Source of the DNA: DATFES01 sp035457725
Lineage (GTDB): Bacteria; Pseudomonadota; Alphaproteobacteria; CACIAM-22H2
Direction: 5' to 3'
Length of the DNA stretch: 23,966 nt
NCBI GenBank assembly: GCA_035457725.1
Contig: DATIBC010000118.1
Span: 1-23,966, forward strand
The translations under genes and the position numbers were made by a program. The notes under the pieces are model-generated. The model was given only the letters and a program-made list of their open reading frames with translations, did no database searches and had not been told where the DNA came from. Positions 7,620 to 15,689 of this stretch are shown here, in pieces. The stretch's first letter is position 1. Every line of letters starts with the position of its first letter.

Positions 7620-9116
7620 GTGAGCGAACTGATCGCCGCGTGGACGGCGCTGACGTCGGGATGGGCGATCCCCTTCGCCGTGTTCGGGGTCGTGTGGGGA
7701 ATTTTCGGCGGCGCGCTTCCCGGCATCTCGCCGTCGATCGCCATGGCCCTGCTGCTGCCATTCACCTACGGGCTCGATCCGGTGTCGGCAGTGGTGATGC
7801 TGGCGTCGGTCTATGTCGGCGCGGAATATGGCGGCTCGATCCCGGCGATCTTGATCCGCACGCCAGGCACCAATTCAGCGGCGGCGACGACGATCGATGG
7901 CTTCGAGCTCAACCGGCAGGGACGCGCCGGCGAGGCGTTGGGAATCTCGCTCGTTTCCGGATTGGTCGGCGGACTGTTCGGACTCCTGGTCCTGGCGCTG
8001 ATGACCGAGCCGCTCGCCCGCGTCGCGCTCGCCTTCACGCCGCCAGCCTATTTCGCGTTGGGGATCCTCGGCTTGAGCGTGATCGCCAGCCTCTCGGGCG
8101 GCTCGCTGATCAAGGGGCTGATCGCCGGCCTTATCGGGCTGATGATCGCCACCATCGGCACCGACCCGGTCTCCGGCGTATCGCGCTTTACGTTCGGGTC
8201 GCCCGATCTTCTTGGCGGCGTGCGGCCGATCTTGATCATGGTCGGGCTGTTCGCGGTGAGCGAGTTGATGATCCAGGTCTCCGAGCCCGAATGGGCCAAG
8301 ACGACGGCGCGCGACACGCGGCTCAAGCTACCCGGCTGGGGGACATGGAAACGGATGTTCAAGCCCCACGCCATCGGCGCCATCATCGGCACGATCGAGG
8401 GCGTCACGCCAGGCGCCGGCGGAACGATCGCGGCCTTCATGTCGTACAACGAGGCCAAGCGCTGGTCGCGCCACCCGGAAGAGTTCGGCCGCGGTTCGAT
8501 CGAGGGCATCGCCGCGCCGGAGGCGGCCAACAATGTCGTCACCGCCACCGCGCTGGTGCCGCTACTGAGCCTCGGCATCCCCGGCTCGAACTCGGCGGCG
8601 ATCTTGCTCGGGGGCCTGCTCATCCATGGCCTCACGCCGGGACCGATGCTGTTCGAGCGCAGCCCCGAGGTCGTCTACGGCCTGTATGGCGGCTTGTTCG
8701 TCGCCAATATCGCCATGCTGATCGTCGGTCTGGTTATTTTGACGCCTTGCATCTGGCTGGTGAACCGCCCGAAGCCATACTTGCTGGCATTCATCCTGGC
8801 GCTCATCGTCTCGGGCGTATACTCGATCGAGCAGAGCTTCTTCGATCTCGGAATCGTCCTTGCGGCGGGAGCGCTAGGGTATGGCATGCGTTGGCTTGGC
8901 ATCCCGTTCCTGCCGACCGTGCTCGGCGTCGTGCTCGGCTATCTCGTCGAATCAAGCTACCGCCGCTCGTTGGTCATCTCCGGCGGCGACCATGGGATCT
9001 TCTTGCGCGACCCGGTGTCGCTCGGATTACTGGTCTTGGCCGCGGTCCTGATGGCGATTTCGCTCTACCGCGAGCTTCGCCAGCGTGCGACGGCCGTGAG
9101 CGGGGCGGGCCAGTGA
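7620..9116 (+). CDS. tctA: Tripartite tricarboxylate transporter large permease TctA
   Basis: This encodes a 498-residue inner-membrane permease with about 11-12 hydrophobic helices. Family motifs are clear: GALPGISPSIAMALLLPF early, GAEYGGSIPAILIRTPGTNS, and the inverted-repeat counterpart GVTPGAGGTIAAFMSYNEAK with NVVTATALVPLLSLGIPGSN. GTG 7620 was chosen as start because the protein then begins SELIAAWTALTSGW, as usual for TctA, and has the usual family length. An earlier in-frame ATG at 7554 would overlap tctB and add an unrelated stretch. The gene follows tctB by 19 bp. With TctB and TctC it forms a cation-coupled carboxylate importer. Confidence 0.93.
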   Translation: MSELIAAWTALTSGWAIPFAVFGVVWGIFGGALPGISPSIAMALLLPFTYGLDPVSAVVMLASVYVGAEYGGSIPAILIRTPGTNSAAATTIDGFELNRQGRAGEALGISLVSGLVGGLFGLLVLALMTEPLARVALAFTPPAYFALGILGLSVIASLSGGSLIKGLIAGLIGLMIATIGTDPVSGVSRFTFGSPDLLGGVRPILIMVGLFAVSELMIQVSEPEWAKTTARDTRLKLPGWGTWKRMFKPHAIGAIIGTIEGVTPGAGGTIAAFMSYNEAKRWSRHPEEFGRGSIEGIAAPEAANNVVTATALVPLLSLGIPGSNSAAILLGGLLIHGLTPGPMLFERSPEVVYGLYGGLFVANIAMLIVGLVILTPCIWLVNRPKPYLLAFILALIVSGVYSIEQSFFDLGIVLAAGALGYGMRWLGIPFLPTVLGVVLGYLVESSYRRSLVISGGDHGIFLRDPVSLGLLVLAAVLMAISLYRELRQRATAVSGAGQ

Positions 9117-9118
9117 CG

Positions 9119-10486
9119 ATGGAACTTCCCTCCACGTCGGTGGCCGAGATTCTCGCCGACAGGATCGCGGCGCACGATGCGCGGCGGCTGCCGCCGGCGG
9201 TGCGCGCCCGCTGCGAGGACCTCGTCATCGACATCGTTGGCATTTGCATCGCGGCGCGACGAACCGATTACGTCGCTGCGGCGCTTGCCGGCTGGGAGGA
9301 AGACGGCGGGTGCACCGCGTTCGGTCACCAGCGGCGACTGAGCGCCGCTGGCGCCGCGGCGGTGAACGGCATCGCTGCGCACGGCGAAGACTTCGACGAT
9401 ACGTTCGAGGGCGGCCCGGTTCACGCCGGGGCGGTGATCGTACCGGCGGTGCTCGCCGCGTGCGAGCGCGAGCGCCGCGATGGAATCGCGGCGCTGCGCG
9501 GAATCGCCGTCGGCGTCGAGACGATGTGCCGGCTGAGTCTCGTCGCGCCGAAAGCGGTGCACCGAGCCGGGTTCCATCCCACCGCTGTTTTTGGAGCGAT
9601 GGCGTCGGCCGCGGCGGTGAGCGCGACGCTTGGGCTCGAGCGGCGGCAGATCGTCGATGCGCTTGGGATCGCCGGCAGCATGGCAGGGGGCATCATCGAA
9701 TATCTGGCCGAGGGGACCTGGACGAAGCGTCTGCACCCTGGCTGGGCCGCGCAGTCGGGGCTTCGCGCCGCGCGCCTTGCTCGGAGCGGTTTCATCGGCC
9801 CACGCACCGTCTTCGAAGGGACGCACGGGCTGTTCAACGGATTCGCGCGCCGGGCCGATGGCGATTATGCAGCCTTGGTCGGCGATTTTGGCCAGCGTTG
9901 GGTGGCCGCGACGATCGCCTTCAAGCCTTACGCCTGCGGGACGATGACGCATCCTTATATCGATTGCGCGCGCCGGCTCGTGCGGCGCGGCGTTGCCATC
10001 GACGATATCGCTGAGATCGTCTGCGAAGTCGCCGAAGGGACGGTTCATCGGCTCTGGGAGCCGCTTGCCGCCAAGCGACGCCCGCCCAACGGGTACGCCG
10101 CCAAGTTCAGCACGCCCTATTGCATCGCCGCCGGATTCGTTCTCGACGGCGCCGGCCTGGAAGCATTCGACGACGCTATCGTCGGCGATCCTCGTCTTCT
10201 GTCGCTTGCGGCGAAGGTACGTTACGAAATCGATCCTGCGAATCCGTATCCCAACTCCTATACCGGACATATGCGCCTACGCCTCAACGATGGCTCGACG
10301 ATCGAGGAACGGCAGCCGCATTTGCGCGGCGGCGCCAGCGAACCCCTGTCGCGCGCCGATATCGTCGAGAAATTCGCCCGCAACGCGACTTACGGCGGCT
10401 GGACGCGGGCCAAGACCGACGCGACGCTCGCGGCGATCGGTGGCCTATTCGAGGGTCCGGTCGAGCTCGCGCCGCTCAGGGGCTGA
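9119..10486 (+). CDS. MmgE/PrpD family protein with canonical active-site residues
   Basis: This encodes a 455-residue MmgE/PrpD-fold enzyme. ATG 9119 lies 2 bp after the tctA stop; a GTG at 9113 overlapping that stop by 4 bp is an equally possible start, adding two residues. The pocket signature of cis-aconitate decarboxylase-like proteins is complete: D91 and T95 in AHGEDFDDTFEGG, H102, H153 in GFHPTAVFGA, K203 in WTKRLHPGWA and K269 in FKPYACGTMTHP. Known members dehydrate 2-methylcitrate, decarboxylate cis-aconitate or epimerise iminodisuccinate, so a di- or tricarboxylate substrate is plausible. It sits directly behind a TctABC importer, suggesting it handles the imported acid. It is diverged from the paralogue at 4650, which has lost two of these residues. 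Confidence 0.9.
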   Translation: MELPSTSVAEILADRIAAHDARRLPPAVRARCEDLVIDIVGICIAARRTDYVAAALAGWEEDGGCTAFGHQRRLSAAGAAAVNGIAAHGEDFDDTFEGGPVHAGAVIVPAVLAACERERRDGIAALRGIAVGVETMCRLSLVAPKAVHRAGFHPTAVFGAMASAAAVSATLGLERRQIVDALGIAGSMAGGIIEYLAEGTWTKRLHPGWAAQSGLRAARLARSGFIGPRTVFEGTHGLFNGFARRADGDYAALVGDFGQRWVAATIAFKPYACGTMTHPYIDCARRLVRRGVAIDDIAEIVCEVAEGTVHRLWEPLAAKRRPPNGYAAKFSTPYCIAAGFVLDGAGLEAFDDAIVGDPRLLSLAAKVRYEIDPANPYPNSYTGHMRLRLNDGSTIEERQPHLRGGASEPLSRADIVEKFARNATYGGWTRAKTDATLAAIGGLFEGPVELAPLRG

Positions 10487-10490
10487 TGGG

Positions 10491-11258
10491 ATGGCAACCC
10501 TACCGCCTGGCGAGCTCGTGGGTCGCGTGGCGCTGGTCACCGGGGCCGGACGCAACATCGGCCGGGCGATCGCCCTTGCGCTCGCCTCGGGCGGAGCATC
10601 GATTGTCGTCAACGCGCGCCGCAACAATGCGGAGGCCGATGCGGTCGCTGGCGAGATCGCCGCGGCGGGCGGCGCGGCGTTGGCGCTTCTCGCCGATGTC
10701 ACCGATGCCGATGCGGTCGGACGCATGGTGGAGGCTGCGGTCGCCCGTTTCGGCCGCCTCGACATCCTGGTGAACAACGCGGCGGTGCGGCGCGAAACGC
10801 CGATCGATCGCATGACGCTTGCGGATTGGCGCGAGATCCTCGCCATCACCCTCGACGGCGCATTCAATTGCGTCGCCGCCAGCCTGCCGCACCTGCGCGC
10901 CTGCGGGGCGGGGACGATTGTCAACATCGGCGGCCTTACCGCGCACACCGGCGCCAAGAACCGGGCGCATGTCGTCACCGCCAAGGCTGGCCTTGTCGGC
11001 TTCACGCGCGCGCTGGCGCATGACCTGGCGGGTGATGGTATCACCGTCAACTGCGTAGCGCCCGGCTTGATCGCCACCGTTCGCGGTGCGGCAAGCGCGC
11101 CGCAGCCCCATCATCACACGACGCACGCCACGCTGATCGGCCGACGCGGCCTTCCCGAGGAGGTCGCAGCGATGGTCCGTCACCTATGCGGGCCGGGAGG
11201 ACGATACGTCACCGGTCAGACCTTGCACGTCAACGGCGGCGTCTATTTCGGCGGATGA
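10491..11258 (+). CDS. SDR-family protein with degenerate catalytic tetrad
   Basis: This encodes a 255-residue classical short-chain dehydrogenase/reductase. The Rossmann nucleotide motif TGAGRNIGRAI (residues 17-27), DV at 69-70 and NNAA at 95-98 are intact. R43-R44 at the end of beta2 would suit NADP. The Asn-Ser-Tyr-Lys tetrad is not intact: Thr120 stands at the Asn position (ITLDGAFN), Gly148 at the Ser position (NIGGLTAH) and Val161 at the Tyr position (RAHVVTAKAG). Only Lys165 is retained, with His160 next to the missing Tyr. The rest of the fold is complete, and the end TGQTLHVNGGVYFGG is normal. It may be a non-dehydrogenase (lyase or isomerase-like), use His160, or be a structural partner. 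It lies 4 bp after the MmgE/PrpD gene and is the last gene of the unit. Its last 16 bp overlap the convergent MFS gene. Confidence 0.88.
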   Translation: MATLPPGELVGRVALVTGAGRNIGRAIALALASGGASIVVNARRNNAEADAVAGEIAAAGGAALALLADVTDADAVGRMVEAAVARFGRLDILVNNAAVRRETPIDRMTLADWREILAITLDGAFNCVAASLPHLRACGAGTIVNIGGLTAHTGAKNRAHVVTAKAGLVGFTRALAHDLAGDGITVNCVAPGLIATVRGAASAPQPHHHTTHATLIGRRGLPEEVAAMVRHLCGPGGRYVTGQTLHVNGGVYFGG

Positions 11259-12493
11259 GCCCGTTCCGCCGGGGTGTCAGGCGCTTCGGCGTGTGCCAGC
11301 CTGGCGGCCATCGGCGTCGTCGTTGGAACGTCGACGAAGATCTGCCTGTCGGCTGGCACGCCGCGGCGCGCCGTCATCCGCCAAACGATGAAAGCGGTGA
11401 GCAGCACGTACATCGCGCCGGCGTAGCCGAACAACCCGCTTGGGCCGAATACCTCCATGACGCCGGCGCCGATTACCGGACCCATCATCGATCCAAACGC
11501 CCACACCATAAGCAGGCCACTCGACAACGAGACAAGCTGATCGCGGTGCGCCAGGTCGTTGGCGTGCGCGATGCTCACCGCGTAGATCGACAACGCGAAA
11601 CCGCCCCAGGCGGCGAAGAGAACGAACAACAGCCAGACGGGCAATGCGGGACCGAAAAGGAGCGCAATCGACGCCGCCGCTGACACCGCGCCAATGGTGA
11701 CGATGACGCGACGGCGATCGAAGCGATCGGAAACCCGGCCGAGAGGCCATTGCAGCAACAGGGTCCCGAACTGAAGCGCCGACACGCTCACGGCGGCCAA
11801 CTCGCGCGGCAGATTGATCTGCGTGGCATAGACGGGGGCCAAACCGGCGACTGCGCTGTTGACCAAACCGGCGGCGAGGCAGCCGGCGAGCCCGGCGGGT
11901 GCGATGGCGTAGATTTCCTTGAGGCTGATCGGCCGAATGCGGCTCACATCTGGGCTCGGCGTCTGCGTCATCGCCATCGGAATGAGACAAAGCGAATAAA
12001 CCGCGCTGCCGAGCATGAAGATCGCCATTGGCTCGAAGGGAAGGGTGAGCATGAGCTGACCAGCGATGAGCGCGACCTTTCCCGCCACCATGTAGACGCC
12101 CATGACCGAGCCGCGGATGTCGCGCGTCGTCCCGGCGTTGAGCCAGCTTTCGAGCGCGGTGAACATCGCCGCCGAGGCGAAACCGGTGGCCAGCCTGAGC
12201 AGGGTCCAGAACAACGTATCGACGGCGATCGAAAAGGCGAGGCTGGTGATGGCTAGGATCGCCGCCGCGGCGGCGAAGACCCGAATGTGGCCGACACGTT
12301 GAATGGCGCCTGGCGCGCCGAGGCACCCGACGAGGAAGCCGACGGCGTGGCCGGCGAGCATCACGCCACTCGCCGAAGCCGAGAAGCCCTCGACCGTCAA
12401 ACGGATGGGCAGCAAGGTCTGGATCAACCCGTTGCCGGCATTGAGCAGCGCCGCGCTCAGAATGACCGCGCCGAAGATGAGCACGTTGGCCAC
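11243..12493 (-). CDS. Major facilitator superfamily (MFS) permease
   Basis: This encodes a 416-residue inner-membrane protein with 12 hydrophobic segments in two six-helix halves. The first helix (NVLIFGAVILSAALLNAGNG) and the pattern GVMLAGHAVGFLVGCLGAPGAIQRVGH resemble the YcaD-like MFS branch. LGRVSDRFDRRRVIV in the central-to-second-half region is a good match to the MFS loop motif G-x-x-x-D-R-x-x-R-R. The substrate is unknown. The ATG at 12493 has a weak ribosome site, and a GC-rich hairpin lies 25 bp upstream. The stop overlaps the convergent SDR gene by 16 bp, leaving no room for a separate terminator. It may be transcribed alone or by readthrough from the FAH/ABC operon. Confidence 0.9.
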   Translation of the reverse strand: MANVLIFGAVILSAALLNAGNGLIQTLLPIRLTVEGFSASASGVMLAGHAVGFLVGCLGAPGAIQRVGHIRVFAAAAAILAITSLAFSIAVDTLFWTLLRLATGFASAAMFTALESWLNAGTTRDIRGSVMGVYMVAGKVALIAGQLMLTLPFEPMAIFMLGSAVYSLCLIPMAMTQTPSPDVSRIRPISLKEIYAIAPAGLAGCLAAGLVNSAVAGLAPVYATQINLPRELAAVSVSALQFGTLLLQWPLGRVSDRFDRRRVIVTIGAVSAAASIALLFGPALPVWLLFVLFAAWGGFALSIYAVSIAHANDLAHRDQLVSLSSGLLMVWAFGSMMGPVIGAGVMEVFGPSGLFGYAGAMYVLLTAFIVWRMTARRGVPADRQIFVDVPTTTPMAARLAHAEAPDTPAERAHPPK

Positions 12494-12517
12494 GACCGGC
12501 TTTCCCTCGCGAAACGA

Positions 12518-12540
12518 CGGCCGGGCGGAGGGCCCGGCCG
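12518..12540 (-). terminator. Stem-loop after the ABC-FAH operon, candidate terminator
   Basis: A perfect 9 bp inverted repeat, CGGCCGGGC (12518-12526) and GCCCGGCCG (12532-12540), has a 5 nt loop. On the minus strand it lies 77 bp after the FAH stop and 25 bp before the MFS start, and is followed by TCGTTTC, a poor U-tract. It could end the ABC-FAH transcript or act as a 5' UTR hairpin of the MFS gene. Confidence 0.5.
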
Positions 12541-12617
12541 CTTCGTATCAGAACCGGCGCATTCTACGCCGAAAAAGGGAAGGCAAAAGGACGCGCAGGA
12601 CGATGGCGCGCCGTCGT

Positions 12618-13319
12618 CTAGACCACCGTCAGTTCGAGATCGCCGACTCCATCGACGTGGCCATGCAGCCGATCGCCCTTCTTGATCGCGTTGACGCCAG
12701 CAGGCGTGCCGGAAAAGATGAGATCGCCCGCCGCCAGGGTAAAATATTCCGAAAGGTAGGCGATCATTTCCGGGACCTTCCAGATCATCTGGTCGAGGTC
12801 GCCTTTTTGCCGGATCTCGCCATTCACCTTGAGCCAGACGGCACCCTTCGCCGGATGGCCGATCTGCGACGCCGGCACCAGTGCCGAGCACGGCGCCGAC
12901 TGTTCGAACGCCTTGCCGATCTCCCACGGGCGGCCGAGCTTCTTGGCCTCGCCCTGGAGATCGCGGCGCGTCATATCGAGGCCGACGCCGTATCCGTAGA
13001 CGTGGTCCAGCGCGCGGCCCGCCTCGATATTGGCGCCGCCTTTGCCGAGCGCCACGACCATCTCGATTTCGTGATGAACGTCTTTCGTCTTCGGCGGATA
13101 GGGGAAGTCGCAGCCCTCGAGGAGGACATTGTCGGGGTTCTTCTGAAAGAAAAATGGCGGCTCGCGATTGGGATCATGCCCCATCTCGATCGCGTGTTCG
13201 GCGTAATTACGTCCGATGCAATAAATGCGATGCACCGGAAAGGCGGCGTCCGAGCCGCGAACCGGCAGTGCTACGACCGATGGCGGCGTGACGACGAACT
13301 TCTTGGTCGAACCTTCCAT
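12618..13319 (-). CDS. Fumarylacetoacetate hydrolase (FAH) family protein
   Basis: This encodes a 233-residue FAH-fold enzyme of the short bacterial type (acylpyruvate hydrolase, oxaloacetate decarboxylase or fumarylpyruvate hydrolase-like). RIYCIGRNYAEHAIEMG and PFFFQKNPDN are the family's N-terminal signature. The divalent metal ligands are visible as E84 and E86 (HHEIEMVVA) and D115 (GLDMTRRD). IWKVPEMIAYLSEYFTLAAG and DLIFSGTPAGV complete the core. The start is ATG 13319, with GTGGA upstream; a GTG at 13328 would add three residues and lie 2 bp after the ABC permease stop. It is last in the ABC operon, suggesting it cleaves a C-C bond in a keto-acid made from the imported compound. The substrate is unknown. 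Confidence 0.9.
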   Translation of the reverse strand: MEGSTKKFVVTPPSVVALPVRGSDAAFPVHRIYCIGRNYAEHAIEMGHDPNREPPFFFQKNPDNVLLEGCDFPYPPKTKDVHHEIEMVVALGKGGANIEAGRALDHVYGYGVGLDMTRRDLQGEAKKLGRPWEIGKAFEQSAPCSALVPASQIGHPAKGAVWLKVNGEIRQKGDLDQMIWKVPEMIAYLSEYFTLAAGDLIFSGTPAGVNAIKKGDRLHGHVDGVGDLELTVV

Positions 13320-13330
13320 GCCATCCACTT

Positions 13331-14086
13331 TCAGTTTCGGGTTGCGGCGTAATACTCGACGCGCTTCTCGAGATAGCCCAGCAGGCCGTCGATCAGGAAC
13401 GCGAGCACGAACAGCAAGAGGAGCAGCGCCCAGAGGTGCTCCATGAGGAAATTCGACTGGTAGATTTCGAACATGTGGCCGAAGCCGACAACCGAGACGA
13501 GGAGCTGGCCGATGATGACGCCCTTAACCGCTCGCACGAGGCCGAGGCGCACGCCGGCGAGAATCTCCGGCAATGCCGCCCAGATATAGATCTTGGTGAG
13601 GGCCTGCCACGGCGTGGCGCCGTAGCTGCGCGCCATCTCGATCAACGAGGTGGAAATGGCACGCGTGCCGGCGCGCGCGTCGAGCACGACAATCCAAACC
13701 GTGAACAGGATCACGGTCAGGATTATCGTCGTCTCGCCGAAACCGAACAGCGCCATGATCACCGGCACCAGCGCGGTCAGCGGCGCGCTGACGAACAGGT
13801 TCACCCACGGCAGGATCAGCCGGTCGATCAATTCGACGCGGCCCATCACGATGCCCAGCGGCACGCCGACCAGCAACGAGACGCCGACTCCGATTACGAA
13901 GGCGCGCGCGGTGAGCGCCAGCGCCTCCATGAACGTCTCGGTCGGCACGATCTCGAATATCCGTACGACCACGCTCGACAACGGCGGCAAGAGAAGGACC
14001 GCGTCGGTGTGCCCGACGGCCTCCCACAGCACCGCCCAGATCAGCAGCGATGCGGTATACGGCAGGCGGCGGCCGAAGAGCTCCAT
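13331..14086 (-). CDS. ABC transporter permease (SsuC/TauC type), second copy
   Basis: This encodes a 251-residue inner-membrane permease of the nitrate/sulfonate/taurine importer class with about six helices. The conserved ATPase-contact loop is EMARSYGATPWQALTKIYIWA, followed by ALPEILAGVRLGLVRAVKG. ATG 14086 gives a normal N-terminus (MELFGRRLPYTASLLIW) and lies 10 bp after the ATPase stop; the reading frame stays open further upstream, but that part runs inside the ATPase gene in another frame. With the permease at 14900 it makes a heterodimeric channel, unlike the more common homodimer of this family. Confidence 0.9.
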   Translation of the reverse strand: MELFGRRLPYTASLLIWAVLWEAVGHTDAVLLLPPLSSVVVRIFEIVPTETFMEALALTARAFVIGVGVSLLVGVPLGIVMGRVELIDRLILPWVNLFVSAPLTALVPVIMALFGFGETTIILTVILFTVWIVVLDARAGTRAISTSLIEMARSYGATPWQALTKIYIWAALPEILAGVRLGLVRAVKGVIIGQLLVSVVGFGHMFEIYQSNFLMEHLWALLLLLFVLAFLIDGLLGYLEKRVEYYAATRN

Positions 14087-14096
14087 GGCGCGGCGC

Positions 14097-14900
14097 TCAG
14101 TCGACGTACTGCTTGAGGCCCTGCCAGATCGCCTCGACCGTGTCGAGATAGATCGGGTGGCGGCGGATCTGGTCGGGCGTGATATCGCGCGGGATCGCCG
14201 GCTCGACGATGCGCGATACGCGCCCTGGGCGCGGCGACAGCAAGACGATGCGATTCGAGAGGTATACCGCCTCTTCGATGCTGTGGGTGACGAACAGAAA
14301 CGTCTTCTTCTCGCGGCCGATGAGCTCCAGCATATCTTCCTGGAACTTTCGCCGGTTCTGCTCGTCGACTGCCGAGAAAGGCTCGTCCATGAGCAGCACC
14401 TCGGCGTTGACGGCAAGCGCGCGGGCAAGCCCGACGCGTTGGCGCATTCCTCCCGACAGCTCGTGCGGGTAGCGGTGCTCGAACCCGGAGAGACCGACGG
14501 CGCGAATATATTTCTCGCCGATCGCCTCCCGCTCGGCTCGCGCCACGCCGCGCAGTTCGAGGCCGAAGGCGACATTGCGCATGACGTCGGCCCACGGCAT
14601 CAGCGCGAAATCCTGGAAGACGAAGGCGCGCTCGGGGCCCGGCCCCGACACTTTTTTCCCCTGCACCAGGACCTCACCGCCGCTGGCGTCGATCAGGCCG
14701 GCGATAACTTTGAGCAGCGTCGTCTTGCCGCAACCCGAGGGGCCGAGCAGCGTGGTGAGCTGGCCCTTGGGAAATTCGAGATCGACGTCCTTGAGCGCCT
14801 CGACGCCGCCTGGATACGTCTTCGATACGCGGCGCACCGAGACGATCGCATCGGCCGCCGTGCGCGCGTCGCGCGCGGGTTTGAGCTGCAGGATCGCCAT
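14097..14900 (-). CDS. ABC transporter ATP-binding protein (SsuB/TauB type)
   Basis: This encodes a 267-residue ATPase that powers the importer. All functional motifs are intact: Walker A GPSGCGKTT (53-61), Q-loop Gln96 (FVFQDFALMPW), signature LSGGM (148-152), Walker B VLLMDEP with Asp172-Glu173, and switch His206 (FVTHSIEEA). The family-specific tail after residue 215 (LLSPRPGRVSRIVEP) is present. ATG 14900 overlaps the previous permease stop by one base (TGATG), implying translational coupling. The open frame further upstream to 15392 runs inside the permease gene and is not real. Confidence 0.93.
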   Translation of the reverse strand: MAILQLKPARDARTAADAIVSVRRVSKTYPGGVEALKDVDLEFPKGQLTTLLGPSGCGKTTLLKVIAGLIDASGGEVLVQGKKVSGPGPERAFVFQDFALMPWADVMRNVAFGLELRGVARAEREAIGEKYIRAVGLSGFEHRYPHELSGGMRQRVGLARALAVNAEVLLMDEPFSAVDEQNRRKFQEDMLELIGREKKTFLFVTHSIEEAVYLSNRIVLLSPRPGRVSRIVEPAIPRDITPDQIRRHPIYLDTVEAIWQGLKQYVD

Positions 14901-15661
14901 CAGCGGGCTCGCTTCTCCGGTCGGAACAAATACGTTTCGATCGCCTCGAGGAATTCGATGAACAGCAGCGACAACAGCATCACCGTGGCGATCGAGGCGT
15001 ACATGCGTGGATACTCGGCGATCGACTGATTGTAGGTGATGAGATCGCCGATGCCGGTCGGGCTGATCAGCAGCTCGGCGAGGATCGCGCCGATGAATCC
15101 CGCCGCGAGGCCGAGCCGCAAGCCGGCGAAGATGACCGGGCTCGCGGCCGGCAGGATGATCTTGACGATGAGCTGCCGGCGCGTGCCGAGAAACGAGCGG
15201 CCCATCTCCTCGAGCGACGCCGGCGTGTGCCGAATCGCCTTGAACGAGTTGAGAACGATGACTGGGACCGCCATGACGCACACGGTCAAGACCTTGGTCA
15301 GCAAGCCGACTCCGTAGGCAAGAACGAGGAGTGGGATGATCGCCGCAAGCGGCGCTGCCTGCAGCACGATGAACAGCGGCAGACCCAGCCACTCGGCGCG
15401 TCGGCTGAGCCCCATGGCGAGTCCCGACGTGACGCCGATCGCCGCCGACACCAAAATGCCGATCGCCAGCGGAACGAGCGTCACCATCAACGCGGCCGGT
15501 AGCGATCCGTCACCCACCATCGTCAGCCACGCCGTCGCGGTCTCGGTGAAGGTGGGGAAAGCGGCGCTGACGCCGGCCCGCCCGGCATACTCCCAGACGG
15601 ACAATACGGCGATAACCGAGAACAGCCGCAGAATGCGCGGATTTGTGTAAAGCGAAGACAC
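14900..15661 (-). CDS. ABC transporter permease (SsuC/TauC type), first copy
   Basis: This encodes a 253-residue inner-membrane permease of the nitrate/sulfonate/taurine family. The N-terminal helix is LRLFSVIAVLSVWEYAGRAG. The ATPase-contact loop reads LEEMGRSFLGTRRQLIVKII, followed by LPAASPVIFAGLRLGLAAGF. It ends in RPEKRAR. The start lies 78 bp after the receptor stop, with a stem-loop between. It is the probable heterodimer partner of the permease at 13331; the two differ substantially outside the contact loop. Confidence 0.9.
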   Translation of the reverse strand: MSSLYTNPRILRLFSVIAVLSVWEYAGRAGVSAAFPTFTETATAWLTMVGDGSLPAALMVTLVPLAIGILVSAAIGVTSGLAMGLSRRAEWLGLPLFIVLQAAPLAAIIPLLVLAYGVGLLTKVLTVCVMAVPVIVLNSFKAIRHTPASLEEMGRSFLGTRRQLIVKIILPAASPVIFAGLRLGLAAGFIGAILAELLISPTGIGDLITYNQSIAEYPRMYASIATVMLLSLLFIEFLEAIETYLFRPEKRAR

Positions 15662-15689
15662 GCCTTGAACGTCCCTCGAAGAACTGGGC

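Noticed and set aside
7640..9118. Upstream extension of the second MmgE/PrpD frame through tctA (would give a ~950-residue fusion)
   Set aside because: The extension runs inside tctA in another frame and is Arg/His-rich nonsense. Homology begins only at ATG 9119 or GTG 9113.
9065..10270. 401-codon antisense open frame opposite the second MmgE/PrpD gene
   Set aside because: It shows no family features; the sense frame has all active-site residues.
13331..14575. Long form of the second ABC permease extending into the ATPase gene
   Set aside because: The extra N-terminal part is Ser/Arg-rich shadow sequence; ATG 14086 gives a normal permease.
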